Assembly (NCBI RefSeq): GCF_020073745.1 | Contig: NZ_JAIRAU010000001.1 | Location: 682,001-746,000 of the forward strand | From: Nannocystis pusilla | GTDB lineage: Bacteria > Myxococcota_A > Polyangia > Nannocystales > Nannocystaceae | DNA length: 64,000 nt | Direction: 5' to 3' | Shown: positions 16,686-23,708 of the stretch, piece after piece | How the letters are laid out: every line of letters begins with the position of its first letter | Numbering within the stretch: the first letter of the stretch is position 1 | Made by a program: the position numbers and the translations under genes | The notes under the pieces: model-generated | What the model was told of the DNA's origin: nothing | Database searches by the model: none | Seen by the model: the letters and a program-made list of their open reading frames with translations, nothing else

Positions 16686-17318
16686 TCAGCCGCCCATCTG
16701 GGCGCGCAGGGCGAGGTTGGCCGGGCGCTTGCCGGCGCGCTCGAGCCAGGCGTTGAGGTTGGGGTACTTCGAGGTGTCGAGCTTGGCCATGTAGAGGCCC
16801 CACTCGAGGACGCTCGAGACGTCGGCGTCGACGAGGGTCCACTCCTTGTGGACGATGTTGCCGGCCTCGCCGATGCGGGCGTCGAGGATCCGCAGGTTGT
16901 TGTGGATCTCGGCCAGGGCGAGCTCGGCCTGCCTGGCGTTGCGAACCTCGGCGGGGGCCTGCTCGCTGGTGTTGTGCATGTACGTGAACACGGGGGTGCA
17001 CAGCGAGACCTGCGCCCAGCACAGCCAGGTCAGCGCCTGCATGTGCTCGGGCGAGCCGACCTTCGGCCACAGGCCCTTCTCCGCGCCGTAGCGCTCGCCC
17101 AGGTAGATCTGGATGGCGATCGACTCGAACATCGGCTGGCCGTCGATGACGATGGTCGGGATCTTGCCGTTGGGGTTGAGCTTGAGGAACTCCGGGTTCT
17201 TCTGGTCGCCCTTCTGCAGGTCGACGAACACCTTCTCGTGGGGGACGCCGAGCTCCTCGAGGGTGAGCTGGACGCGAGCGGCGGAGGACATGGGGTTGAA
17301 GTAGAACGTGATCGACAT
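16686..17318 (-). CDS. Glutathione S-transferase family protein
   Basis: 210 residues, standard for the family. The thioredoxin-like N-domain reads ITFYFNPMSSAARVQLTLEELGVPHEKVFVDL, with the typical NPNGKIPTIVIDGQPMFESIAIQIYLGERYG (cis-Pro and the ES glutathione-binding pair). The C-terminal all-helical domain includes VSSVLEWGLYMAKLDTSKYPNLNAWLERAGKRPA. It conjugates or reduces with glutathione in the cytoplasm; the substrate is unknown. It stands alone between a Cys-rich protein and a lipoprotein. Confidence 0.9.
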   Translation of the reverse strand: MSITFYFNPMSSAARVQLTLEELGVPHEKVFVDLQKGDQKNPEFLKLNPNGKIPTIVIDGQPMFESIAIQIYLGERYGAEKGLWPKVGSPEHMQALTWLCWAQVSLCTPVFTYMHNTSEQAPAEVRNARQAELALAEIHNNLRILDARIGEAGNIVHKEWTLVDADVSSVLEWGLYMAKLDTSKYPNLNAWLERAGKRPANLALRAQMGG

Positions 17319-17489
17319 GGGGAGTGTCTCCGCGCCCCTTGTACGCGATAACGCGCGCCGATGCTAGTCTTTTGTTCAGGGGTTTTACGGCGACACCTTC
17401 TGCTCGTGCGGGCGCTCTCGCGTGAATGGCGCGGGTCGGCGATTCGCGCTGCGGCGATTGGGCCGAACGATGATTCGCCGCAGTTCGAG

Positions 17490-18416
17490 CTACGCCGCGG
17501 TGCACAGGCCGAGCCCCGCGGGCAAGCAAGCGCCCTGGAATTCCGGGCCGCTCTCCGGCCATGGGCCGCAGGCCGTCCCGGGCAGGGCCGCAGGGCAGGT
17601 GTCGGGGCCGTCGAGGTCGCACACCGGCGCGCAGCACCTGGCATCGGTGCAGCCGGGCACCAGCGCCGCGGCGGCGCAAGCAGTGCCCGCGCTGCACCCC
17701 CCCGGCGAGGTGCAGGCCTCACCGGCCGCACCCGGCCCCGGTCCAAGACCACACACGAAACGCGGCCAATCGACCTGGATCTGGCACGATTGGCCCTGCG
17801 GACAATCCGACGCTCGCGGGTCGCAGGGGAATAGACATACTCCGGCGAATCCGCCGTTGGAGACGCAATGTGAACATTCGTCGGAGCAGGACGGCTCCAT
17901 CAGCGAGCCCGAGCAGATCTCGTGGCAGCGCAGGCCCTCGGCGGTGAGGAAGCCGTGGCAGACGGCGCCGCGCTCGCACTCGTCGATGATCGACAACTCC
18001 TGGGCCTCGCACGGCTCGCCAATCGGCACTGCGGGATCGGCGACCGGCACGCAGCTGGCGCCGACCCACGGGCCGAAGCCCTCGGAGTACGGCTTACACT
18101 TCTGTCCCTCGGGACAGGTGTCCTGCCACGGGTCGCACGCGGCTCCCGGCGTGGGCAGGTCGGGCATGACGACGAAGTTGCCGGAGTCGCTCGAGGTCGG
18201 CGCGCTCGTGGTGCTGCTCGTGCTCGTCGAGCTCGTGGTCGTCGTGCTCGTGGTCGTCGTGCTCGTCGGGGCGAGCTCGGTCGTCGAGCTCGACGGGGTC
18301 GAGCTGGTGGTCGTCGCGGTCGTAGTCGCGGTCGTGGTCGACTCGTTGCTCACCGGGCCGCAGCCGGACGCGAGCGCTGCGAACATCACGGCGACGGCTG
18401 GGCGAGCGATCTGCAT
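17490..18416 (-). CDS. Thr/Ser-stalked Cys-rich lipoprotein
   Basis: 308 residues. Signal with lipobox (AVMFAALASGC), a ~60-residue Thr/Ser stalk, then a Cys-rich domain of about 220 residues. It carries pairs such as CDPWQDTCPEGQKC, CSDECSHC, CDPRASDCPQGQSC and CSAGTACAAAA. The pattern 'CPEGQxC' recurs in myxobacterial surface lipoproteins that precede a variable module. No enzyme motif. A perfect 6-4-6 palindrome (18102-18117, CTGTCC/GGACAG) encodes the TCPEGQK turn in frame. It is divergent from nudC. Confidence 0.8.
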   Translation of the reverse strand: MQIARPAVAVMFAALASGCGPVSNESTTTATTTATTTSSTPSSSTTELAPTSTTTTSTTTTSSTSTSSTTSAPTSSDSGNFVVMPDLPTPGAACDPWQDTCPEGQKCKPYSEGFGPWVGASCVPVADPAVPIGEPCEAQELSIIDECERGAVCHGFLTAEGLRCHEICSGSLMEPSCSDECSHCVSNGGFAGVCLFPCDPRASDCPQGQSCQIQVDWPRFVCGLGPGPGAAGEACTSPGGCSAGTACAAAALVPGCTDARCCAPVCDLDGPDTCPAALPGTACGPWPESGPEFQGACLPAGLGLCTAA

Positions 18417-18679
18417 CGTCGTCGCAGCGTATCGCACCCGGCGCCGGGGCGCTTCACGGCGGGCTTGAGGTGTCCGCGCAAAAAATCGACGCGGAGGTCG
18501 CGGCCGCGGGGAGGCCGCGGGGGCGTCGCGCGCACGCCGGGCGCGCGCTGCGACGGGTCGCGTGGGCTCGGCGGCGCGAGAGGCTGGCGGAGCACCCGCG
18601 GACGCGGCATCCTGCCTGCCCGCGAGGCGCGCACGGCCGCGGAGGGCGAGGCGCGCGAGACGGCGGGAGGAGACGGACG

Positions 18680-19627
18680 ATGGCCGCGAGCATGCGCAGC
18701 CGCAACAATGTGTTCGCCGCGCTGGCGCTCGACCGCGCGAGCGAGCGGCGCGACGACGTCGGGTGGATCGAGGGGCGCAGGGCGGCCGCGTCGACGCGGT
18801 TTGCGGTGGTGCGAGCCGACGGCCAGGCGCTGGTCGACGGCGAGCGCCGCGGGCTGCGCTGGCTGGTGGAGGCGGAGCGGGCGAGGTGGCTGGATGCGGC
18901 GCCGGTGTGCTTCCTCGGCGAGACCGGCGAGGTGGCCCACTTCGCGGTGCCGTACGCGGGCGAGGAGGAGCCGCTGGCGCGCGAGCTCGGCGGACAGTGG
19001 ATGGACCTGCGCGCGGCCGGGCTGGCGCTGCCGGCCTTCGACGCCGGGCTGTTCGCGTACGCCCGCGGGCTGCTCCACTGGCAGACGCGGGCCCGCTTCT
19101 GCGGCGTGTGCGGCTCGCCGACGACGCTGACCTCGGCGGGCCACCGCGCCCGCTGCAGCGATGCATCGTGCGCCGTCGAGCAGTTCCCGCGCACCGACCC
19201 TGCGATCATCGTCATCGTCGGCTGGCAGGACCGCTGTCTGCTCGGCCGCCAGGCGAGCTGGCCTCGCGGGCGCTGGTCGACGCTGGCCGGCTTCGTCGAG
19301 CCCGGCGAGACGCTCGAGGACGCGGTCCGCCGCGAGGTGTTCGAGGAGAGCGGGGTCGTGGTCGAGGAGTGCGACTACCACTCGTCGCAGCCGTGGCCGT
19401 TCCCCGCTTCGCTGATGCTCGGCTTCACCGCCCAGGCCGCCGGCCCGGAGCTCCACGTCGGCCCCGAGCTCGATGCGGCCCGGTGGTTCACCGCCGACGA
19501 GATCGTCCGCTCGCTCGCCGACGGCTCGCTGGTGTTCCCGCCGCCGCTGTCGGTGTCATTCCGTTTGATCGAGCACTGGCTGCGCGAGACGGCCGGGCTC
19601 GAGCTGAGCGAACTGGCGGGGCGTTAG
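18680..19627 (+). CDS. nudC: NAD(+)/NADH diphosphatase (NUDIX)
   Basis: 315 residues. It has the complete NudC signature: the zinc ribbon CGVCGSP...CSDASC (about residues 137-160), the Nudix box GFVEPGETLEDAVRREVFEESG (~210-232; G-x5-E-x7-REVxEExG) and SQPWPFPASLM, the motif specific to the NADH-hydrolysing subgroup. NudC hydrolyses NADH to NMNH and AMP and also removes NAD caps from RNA. A GGAGG ribosome-binding site lies nine bases before the ATG at 18680; the frame is open further upstream but without protein-like sequence. Confidence 0.95.
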   Translation: MAASMRSRNNVFAALALDRASERRDDVGWIEGRRAAASTRFAVVRADGQALVDGERRGLRWLVEAERARWLDAAPVCFLGETGEVAHFAVPYAGEEEPLARELGGQWMDLRAAGLALPAFDAGLFAYARGLLHWQTRARFCGVCGSPTTLTSAGHRARCSDASCAVEQFPRTDPAIIVIVGWQDRCLLGRQASWPRGRWSTLAGFVEPGETLEDAVRREVFEESGVVVEECDYHSSQPWPFPASLMLGFTAQAAGPELHVGPELDAARWFTADEIVRSLADGSLVFPPPLSVSFRLIEHWLRETAGLELSELAGR

Positions 19628-19724
19628 AGACCGCAAGCTCGTCGGCGGCGGTCACGGAGCGGCGAACCGTGGCCCCACCGACGGTCGTCATGCGAGACAG
19701 GACCTGGCGAAGAATGCTCGGAAA

Positions 19725-19746
19725 GACATGTTCGTACGAGCATGTC
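19725..19746. repeat. 22-bp near-perfect palindrome
   Basis: GACATGTTCGT ACGAGCATGTC, one mismatch between arms, centred at 19735.5. It shares the ACATGT core of the dispersed palindrome family but has no loop. It lies upstream of the RiPP precursors, so it may be an operator instead. Confidence 0.6.
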
Positions 19747-19873
19747 CTTACCAACAGTAGCAGTGGCCAGTGCCAGGCCGGGGCCGTGGACCTCGCCGCG
19801 TTGGTTCTCCGGTGACGCATGTATCTGGCCGTGTCCTACCCTGTGCATTCCGGCAAATATCCGTCGAGTTACC

Positions 19874-19883
19874 TTTTTAAAAA
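19874..19883. promoter_or_regulatory. AT-rich island, promoter candidate
   Basis: TTTTTAAAAA within about 45 bases that are strikingly AT-rich (19856-19900). It lies ~110 bases before the first precursor ATG. No clear -10/-35 pair can be named for this phylum; the call rests on composition and position. Confidence 0.35.
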
Positions 19884-19990
19884 CCTTAAACCGATCGGCG
19901 GTGCCGCGACACTAACCGATCGTCCGAGGGACGACGACGCGACCCGGAAACGACCGAGGCGCAGCGTCCACCGGCGAGAGAGAGAACACC

Positions 19991-20152
19991 ATGCAGAAGA
20001 ACACCACCGACACCACCACCCGCGACGACAACGAGCTCACCCTGGTCGACCTCGACGACCTCCGCAGCGCCTTCGGTGGCGAGGCCGCTCCCGCCGGCTC
20101 CGAGCTGGCCGCCGTGCCCCCGCCGAAGACCATCATGTGCCCGAGCTGGTGA
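19991..20152 (+). CDS. RiPP precursor peptide 1 (GG leader, core ends CPSW)
   Basis: 53 residues, from ATG at 19991. The leader contains ELTLVDLDDLRSAFGG, where the acidic LxxLDDL helix would be the recognition element and GG the cleavage site for a C39 peptidase. Cleavage after GG leaves a 23-residue core, EAAPAGSELA AVPPPKTIMC PSW. It is a strong match to the second precursor 540 bases downstream. The core offers one Thr, one Cys, two Ser and a C-terminal Trp as modification sites. A purine-rich stretch (GAGAGAGAGAAC) precedes the ATG. A strong terminator follows the stop. Confidence 0.88.
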   Translation: MQKNTTDTTTRDDNELTLVDLDDLRSAFGGEAAPAGSELAAVPPPKTIMCPSW

Positions 20153-20181
20153 GCCCCGCTCGTCCACCATTTCCCAACCCC

Positions 20182-20220
20182 GGGCCAGGACGCACCCCCC
20201 CCCGCGTCCTGGCCCTTTTT
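20182..20220 (+). terminator. Rho-independent terminator after precursor 1
   Basis: A perfect 12-bp stem, GGGCCAGGACGC / GCGTCCTGGCCC, with a 10-base A/C loop, followed by five T. It starts 30 bases after the precursor stop. It should release most transcripts and so favour abundant short precursor mRNA. Confidence 0.85.
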
Positions 20221-20283
20221 GCGCCTCCTCGCCGCGCGCCCGCGAGAGTTCGCGGTCGTCGACAATGTCGCGCCGCGCCCCCC

Positions 20284-20308
20284 GGGCCAGGACCGCCGGT
20301 CCTGGCCC
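20284..20308 (+). repeat. Second copy of the terminator-type stem
   Basis: GGGCCAGGACC-GCC-GGTCCTGGCCC: an 11-bp perfect stem whose first nine bases are the same as the terminator at 20182. No T-run follows (TTCGCGC). It looks like a duplicated or decayed terminator copy. Confidence 0.65.
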
Positions 20309-20383
20309 TTCGCGCTTTCGGGCCCGGCTCCGCGCTGTCGCACCGCGTGCAATCTGTGACCGTCCCCGCGCGGCGTTGTTTTC

Positions 20384-20470
20384 AATGCGAGCGGGTGATC
20401 GATGCCGCGACGGCGACGAGCTCACCCCGGCAAGCCGTGGATGTGTCCGCCCTGGTGAGCCGCTCGCACC
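20384..20470 (+). pseudogene. Possible decayed third precursor copy
   Basis: At 20441-20458 the codons read M-C-P-P-W-stop, and the bases around them (ATGTGTCCGCCCTGGTGAGCC) match the 3' end and stop region of precursor 1 (ATGTGCCCGAGCTGGTGAGCC) with few differences. Slightly upstream, in another frame, RDGDELT resembles the precursor-1 leader RDDNELT. The leader and core are therefore out of frame with each other, as expected for a relic. No GG motif is left. Confidence 0.4.
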
Positions 20471-20690
20471 TGGCCGCCTTCGCGACGAGGGCGTCCTCGC
20501 CGGGGGCCGTACCAGTGTCTGTGCGGGCGCGTTCAATTGCCCCGGCAAACTTGAGTTCCCACGGGCTCGCAGCGGCGAGAAAGAGTTAATCAGGCGAGCA
20601 GGCTGGCGACACTACCGGGGCGTCGAGGGACGACGGAAGCGACCCGGAGCGACCGAGGCGCAGCGTCCACCGACACGAAAGGTTGAAGCC

Positions 20691-20858
20691 GTGCAGAAGA
20701 ACATCCTCGCCACCGACACCATCCCCTGCGACATCGAGCTGAGCATCGTCGACCTCGACGACCTGCGCGCCGCCTTCGGCGGCCAGGGCGAGATCGCCGA
20801 CGCCACCGAGACGGCCGCGGTTCCCCCGCCCAAGACCGTCATGTGCCCGAGCTGGTGA
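20691..20858 (+). CDS. RiPP precursor peptide 2 (GG leader, core ends CPSW)
   Basis: 55 residues from a GTG start at 20691; GTG is preferred because the N-terminal MQKN matches precursor 1 exactly and GAAAGG lies about 10 bases upstream. The leader ends IVDLDDLRAAFGG. The predicted core is QGEIADATET AAVPPPKTVM CPSW (24 residues). Between the two cores only the last 14 residues (AAVPPPKT[IV]MCPSW) are conserved, so the modification and activity most likely reside there, while the N-terminal half of each core drifts. The extra Cys13 in the leader is not shared. A long hairpin follows before the enzyme genes. Confidence 0.88.
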   Translation: MQKNILATDTIPCDIELSIVDLDDLRAAFGGQGEIADATETAAVPPPKTVMCPSW

Positions 20859-20869
20859 TGTCCGTCACC

Positions 20870-20908
20870 GCGCGGAGGGCCGGGAGCCCGAGGCCCGGCC
20901 CTCCGCGC
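20870..20908 (+). terminator. Hairpin between precursor 2 and the enzyme genes (attenuator candidate)
   Basis: A perfect 15-bp stem GCGCGGAGGGCCGGG / CCCGGCCCTCCGCGC with a 9-base loop, 12 bases after the precursor stop. There is no T-run, so termination may be partial. Such leaky stems commonly let precursor outnumber enzymes; here that is inference. Confidence 0.65.
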
Positions 20909-20969
20909 GCCTATCGATCCCCGAATTGGCGACTGATGACTCCATCGATTCCCTGCTGGTGATGATTCC

Positions 20970-21941
20970 ATGGACTCTGCCACGCATGATGTGCTCGCCG
21001 CCGCCGTCGCCGCCGTGCACCGCAAGTGCGACGAGATCGTCGCCGACCCGCTGCTCGACCCGGTCCAGAGCGAGCTCCTGCTGGCGTTCTTCGCCCGCGC
21101 CCGCGCCCGCAAGGCCAGCCTGATGGCCGACCCCGGGGCGCTGCCGCTGCTCGTCGGCCTGGCCGAGAGCGGCAAGGCCAACGTCGACCTCGCGGCCGGC
21201 TGCACCCTCTTCTATATGGCGCTGCGGCTGTTCGACGACGTGTCCGACCACGACCTCGCGGCCCCGTGGGACCCCCAGCGCGCCCCGATCGCCGACAACG
21301 CCGCGCTCGCGCTGCACATGGTCGCGGTCGACACGATCGCCGCGGCCGTCCCGGCGCCGCGGGCCGAGGCGGCGCGCCGCTGCCTCCGCCACCACTCGCT
21401 GCGCGCCGTGGCGGCCCAGCACCGCGACCTCAGCGGCACGATCGCGGGCGACGAGGCCGGAGTGCGCGCCCACAACGCCGACAAGTCGTCGGTGTTCGCG
21501 CTGTCGAGCGAGCTGGCGGCGATCGCCGCCGGCTGCGATTCGGAGCGGGTCGCGGCGCACCGCCGGATCGGCGAGGCGACGGCGGAGATCCGCCAGCTCG
21601 CCAACGACCTCCACGACCTGTTCGGCAAGGGCCACAGCCGCGACCTCGAGCGCGAGGTCGTCAGCTACCCGCTGGCGGTGTTCGCCGCCCGCGCCGGCGC
21701 GGTCGAGCGGGCCGAGATGGCCCGCCTGCGCGCCGAGCTGCCGGGGAGCCTCGAGGCGATCCGCCGGCTGCTGATCGCCGGCCCGGCGGTGCGCGCCAGC
21801 GCGGCGGCGATGGAGGCCGCGCGCCAGCAGGTCCACGGCGAGATCCTCGCGCTGTTCCCCGCCGGCTCGGCGCTCGACCTCCACCGCGTGTTCGTCGACG
21901 CCGTCGCCGCCGAGCTGTACCGCCGGCCGCGCGCAGCCTGA
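20970..21941 (+). CDS. Isoprenyl diphosphate synthase-like enzyme (ComQ-like role proposed)
   Basis: 323 residues, all-helical. The first Asp-rich motif is in YMALRLFDDVSDHD (DDxxD at residues 89-93); the second is in QLANDLHDLFGKG (around 211-216, an N/D variant of DDxxD), then SRDLEREVVSYPLAVFAA, the usual 'GKxxxDL...P' stretch. This is the fold of farnesyl/geranyl diphosphate synthases. As the first enzyme gene after a precursor with a C-terminal Trp, the closest precedent is Bacillus ComQ, a synthase homologue that prenylates a Trp of ComX. It could equally make a lipid substrate only. Start ATG 20970; stop 19 bases before the next start. Confidence 0.82.
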   Translation: MDSATHDVLAAAVAAVHRKCDEIVADPLLDPVQSELLLAFFARARARKASLMADPGALPLLVGLAESGKANVDLAAGCTLFYMALRLFDDVSDHDLAAPWDPQRAPIADNAALALHMVAVDTIAAAVPAPRAEAARRCLRHHSLRAVAAQHRDLSGTIAGDEAGVRAHNADKSSVFALSSELAAIAAGCDSERVAAHRRIGEATAEIRQLANDLHDLFGKGHSRDLEREVVSYPLAVFAARAGAVERAEMARLRAELPGSLEAIRRLLIAGPAVRASAAAMEAARQQVHGEILALFPAGSALDLHRVFVDAVAAELYRRPRAA

Positions 21942-21959
21942 CCTTTGGAGCATGTCCCC

Positions 21960-23345
21960 ATGACCACGATGCGCCTCCGCGACGAAGTCGGCCTGCAGGT
22001 CCGCCACGCCGACCACACCCGGTTCGGCAGCGGCGTGACCGGCCTGGTCGACGCGCTGGTCGCCCGCACCTGCGCGCCGCTGATCGCCCTGGCGCGCCGC
22101 GAGGGCCCGGCCCGCCTGGCCCTTCGCAGCGCCGAGTTCATGCCGCGGATCTTCGCCCCCTCGGCGCTCGGCGGGCTGTACGCCGCGCCCGACGTGCTGC
22201 GCGAGGACTGCCTCTACCCCGACGCGCGGCGCGTGACCCCGGCGGCGCTGATCGTCCGCGGGCTCGGCCCGGCCGGCGAGGGCTCGCTGAGCCTGCCGCT
22301 CGGCAGCGAGGCCGCCGAGCTGGCCGACGTGGTCGGCGCGCTCGAGCGCGGCTGCGGTCGCCCGGCTCGCGGCCTCGGGGCCCGGCTGTGGGACGCGCTG
22401 GAGGGCGCCGGTGCTCTGACCCAAGAGCCAGGTGATGACATTGCCCTCGGCGACGGCGTCACCGCGGTCGGCCACGCGACGGTCGCGTGGCAGCACGCTG
22501 GCGCGCGGCTGGTGGTCGACCCGTTCGCGGTCCCGCCGCTGCCCGGCGATGTCCAGCGCCCGCTGCCGTGCCGCGCGCTGCGGCCCGACGTCGTGCTGAT
22601 CACCCACAGCCACCCCGATCACTTCGACCTGCACGCCCTGCTGCGATTCGGCGCCGACACCCCGATCGTGGTGCCGCAGGTCGCGCGCGAGTCGCTGCTC
22701 AGCGTCGACATGGCGCTGCGCCTGCGCGAGCTCGGGTTCCGCCGCGTGGTCGCCCTCGAATGGCACGAGTCGCTGCAGGTCGGGCCGTTCCGCGTGGTCG
22801 CGCTGCCGTTCTTCGGCGAGCAGCCGACGTCCGGCGAGTTCCTCCACCCCGAGGCGCGCAACCGCGGCAACACTTACCTCGTCGAGGCGGGCGGGCGGCG
22901 GATCGCCTGCATCGCGGACGCCGGCGCCGACGCGGCCGGCGACACCGTCGCGCTGGCCCGCGCGGCCGCGCAGCAGCACGGGGCGCTCGACCTGCTGTTC
23001 GGGGGCTACCGCGCCTGGCGCCTGCACCCGATCGAGCTGCTCGGCACCTCGGTGGCGCGCTACCTGCTGCAGGTCCCGCGCGCCCAGTGGGAGGTGCGCC
23101 AGCAGCTCATGCACGACGCCGACGACCTGCTCGCCACGGCGATCGCCTGGGGGGCGCGCGCCGTGGTGCCCTACGCCAACGGCGGGGCGCCGTGGTTCGC
23201 CCGCCTCGGCCTCGGCCCGCACGGCGACGACGACCCCGAGTTCGACCCCGACCTGGCCACGGTCACGCAGGCGGCCGCCCGCGTCGCCCGGCCGCCGACG
23301 ATCCACGCCCTGCGCCCGGGCGAGCGGATGGAGAGCTTCGCATGA
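21960..23345 (+). CDS. Metallo-beta-lactamase-fold protein of the RiPP locus
   Basis: 461 residues. The start is ATG at 21960, with GGAG nine bases upstream; a TTG at 21945 is less likely. Residues 1-155 are an uncharacterised helical domain. The rest is an MBL fold of the UlaG/L-ascorbate-lactonase-like type: VGHATVAWQHAGARLVVDPF, LITHSHPDHFDLHALL (the HxHxDH metal site, about residues 217-226), FFGEQPTSGEF, and IACIADAG. It should bind two metals. In known RiPP systems MBL proteins act as oxidoreductases or hydrolases; which one applies here is not visible. Its stop overlaps the next start (ATGA). Confidence 0.83.
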   Translation: MTTMRLRDEVGLQVRHADHTRFGSGVTGLVDALVARTCAPLIALARREGPARLALRSAEFMPRIFAPSALGGLYAAPDVLREDCLYPDARRVTPAALIVRGLGPAGEGSLSLPLGSEAAELADVVGALERGCGRPARGLGARLWDALEGAGALTQEPGDDIALGDGVTAVGHATVAWQHAGARLVVDPFAVPPLPGDVQRPLPCRALRPDVVLITHSHPDHFDLHALLRFGADTPIVVPQVARESLLSVDMALRLRELGFRRVVALEWHESLQVGPFRVVALPFFGEQPTSGEFLHPEARNRGNTYLVEAGGRRIACIADAGADAAGDTVALARAAAQQHGALDLLFGGYRAWRLHPIELLGTSVARYLLQVPRAQWEVRQQLMHDADDLLATAIAWGARAVVPYANGGAPWFARLGLGPHGDDDPEFDPDLATVTQAAARVARPPTIHALRPGERMESFA

Positions 23346-23707
23346 GCTACGACGACGACAATTACTTGCCCGGCGGCGAGACCCTCGCGGGCGCGCGCAA
23401 GCGGGTGCTGATCGGCGTGCTGGCCGAGCGCGAGCTGGCGCGGCAGAACCTCGAGCTGCCGGCCGAGCGGGTGCAGGAGGTGGCGCGGTGGTTCCGGGCG
23501 CGCTTCGACCTGACCACGCGCGCCCGCACCGAGGCGTTCCTGGCCCACGCCGGGCTGACGCCGGAGCGCTTCACCGCGCAGATGCGCGAGCTGGCGACGC
23601 TCGACGCGATCGAGCGCCGATTCGTCGCCACGATCGACGCCCGCCTGCCCGAGCACCGGCGCCTGGCGACGATCCGCGACTTCCTGCTGCGCCAGGAGGA
23701 GCGCTGA
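23342..23707 (+). CDS. Small helical protein of the RiPP locus, function unknown
   Basis: 121 residues, starting by a 4-base overlap with the MBL gene and ending one base before the next ATG, so it is surely translated with them. It is all helical and charged: GARKRVLIGVLAERELARQNLELPAERVQEVARWFRARFDL, then LTPERFTAQMRELATLDAIERRF. The second part recalls the N-terminal helices of SurA/PrsA-type chaperones. I do not recognise a family with confidence. It could be a leader-binding or chaperone partner of the split LanB. Confidence 0.75.
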   Translation: MSYDDDNYLPGGETLAGARKRVLIGVLAERELARQNLELPAERVQEVARWFRARFDLTTRARTEAFLAHAGLTPERFTAQMRELATLDAIERRFVATIDARLPEHRRLATIRDFLLRQEER

Positions 23708-23708
23708 C

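Larger units (their letters stand above)
19628..19990. other. Intergenic leader region of the RiPP locus
   Basis: No gene. It holds a 22-bp palindrome (19725-19746), an AT-rich island with TTTTTAAAAA (19874-19883), and the first copy of the conserved 5' flank shared by both precursors (about 19906-19976). Low GC in an otherwise GC-rich genome suggests the promoter lies near 19850-19900. Confidence 0.5.

Noticed and set aside
20865..23306. 813-residue minus-strand frame across the RiPP enzymes
   Set aside because: Shadow of the synthase and MBL genes; no domain resembles any family.
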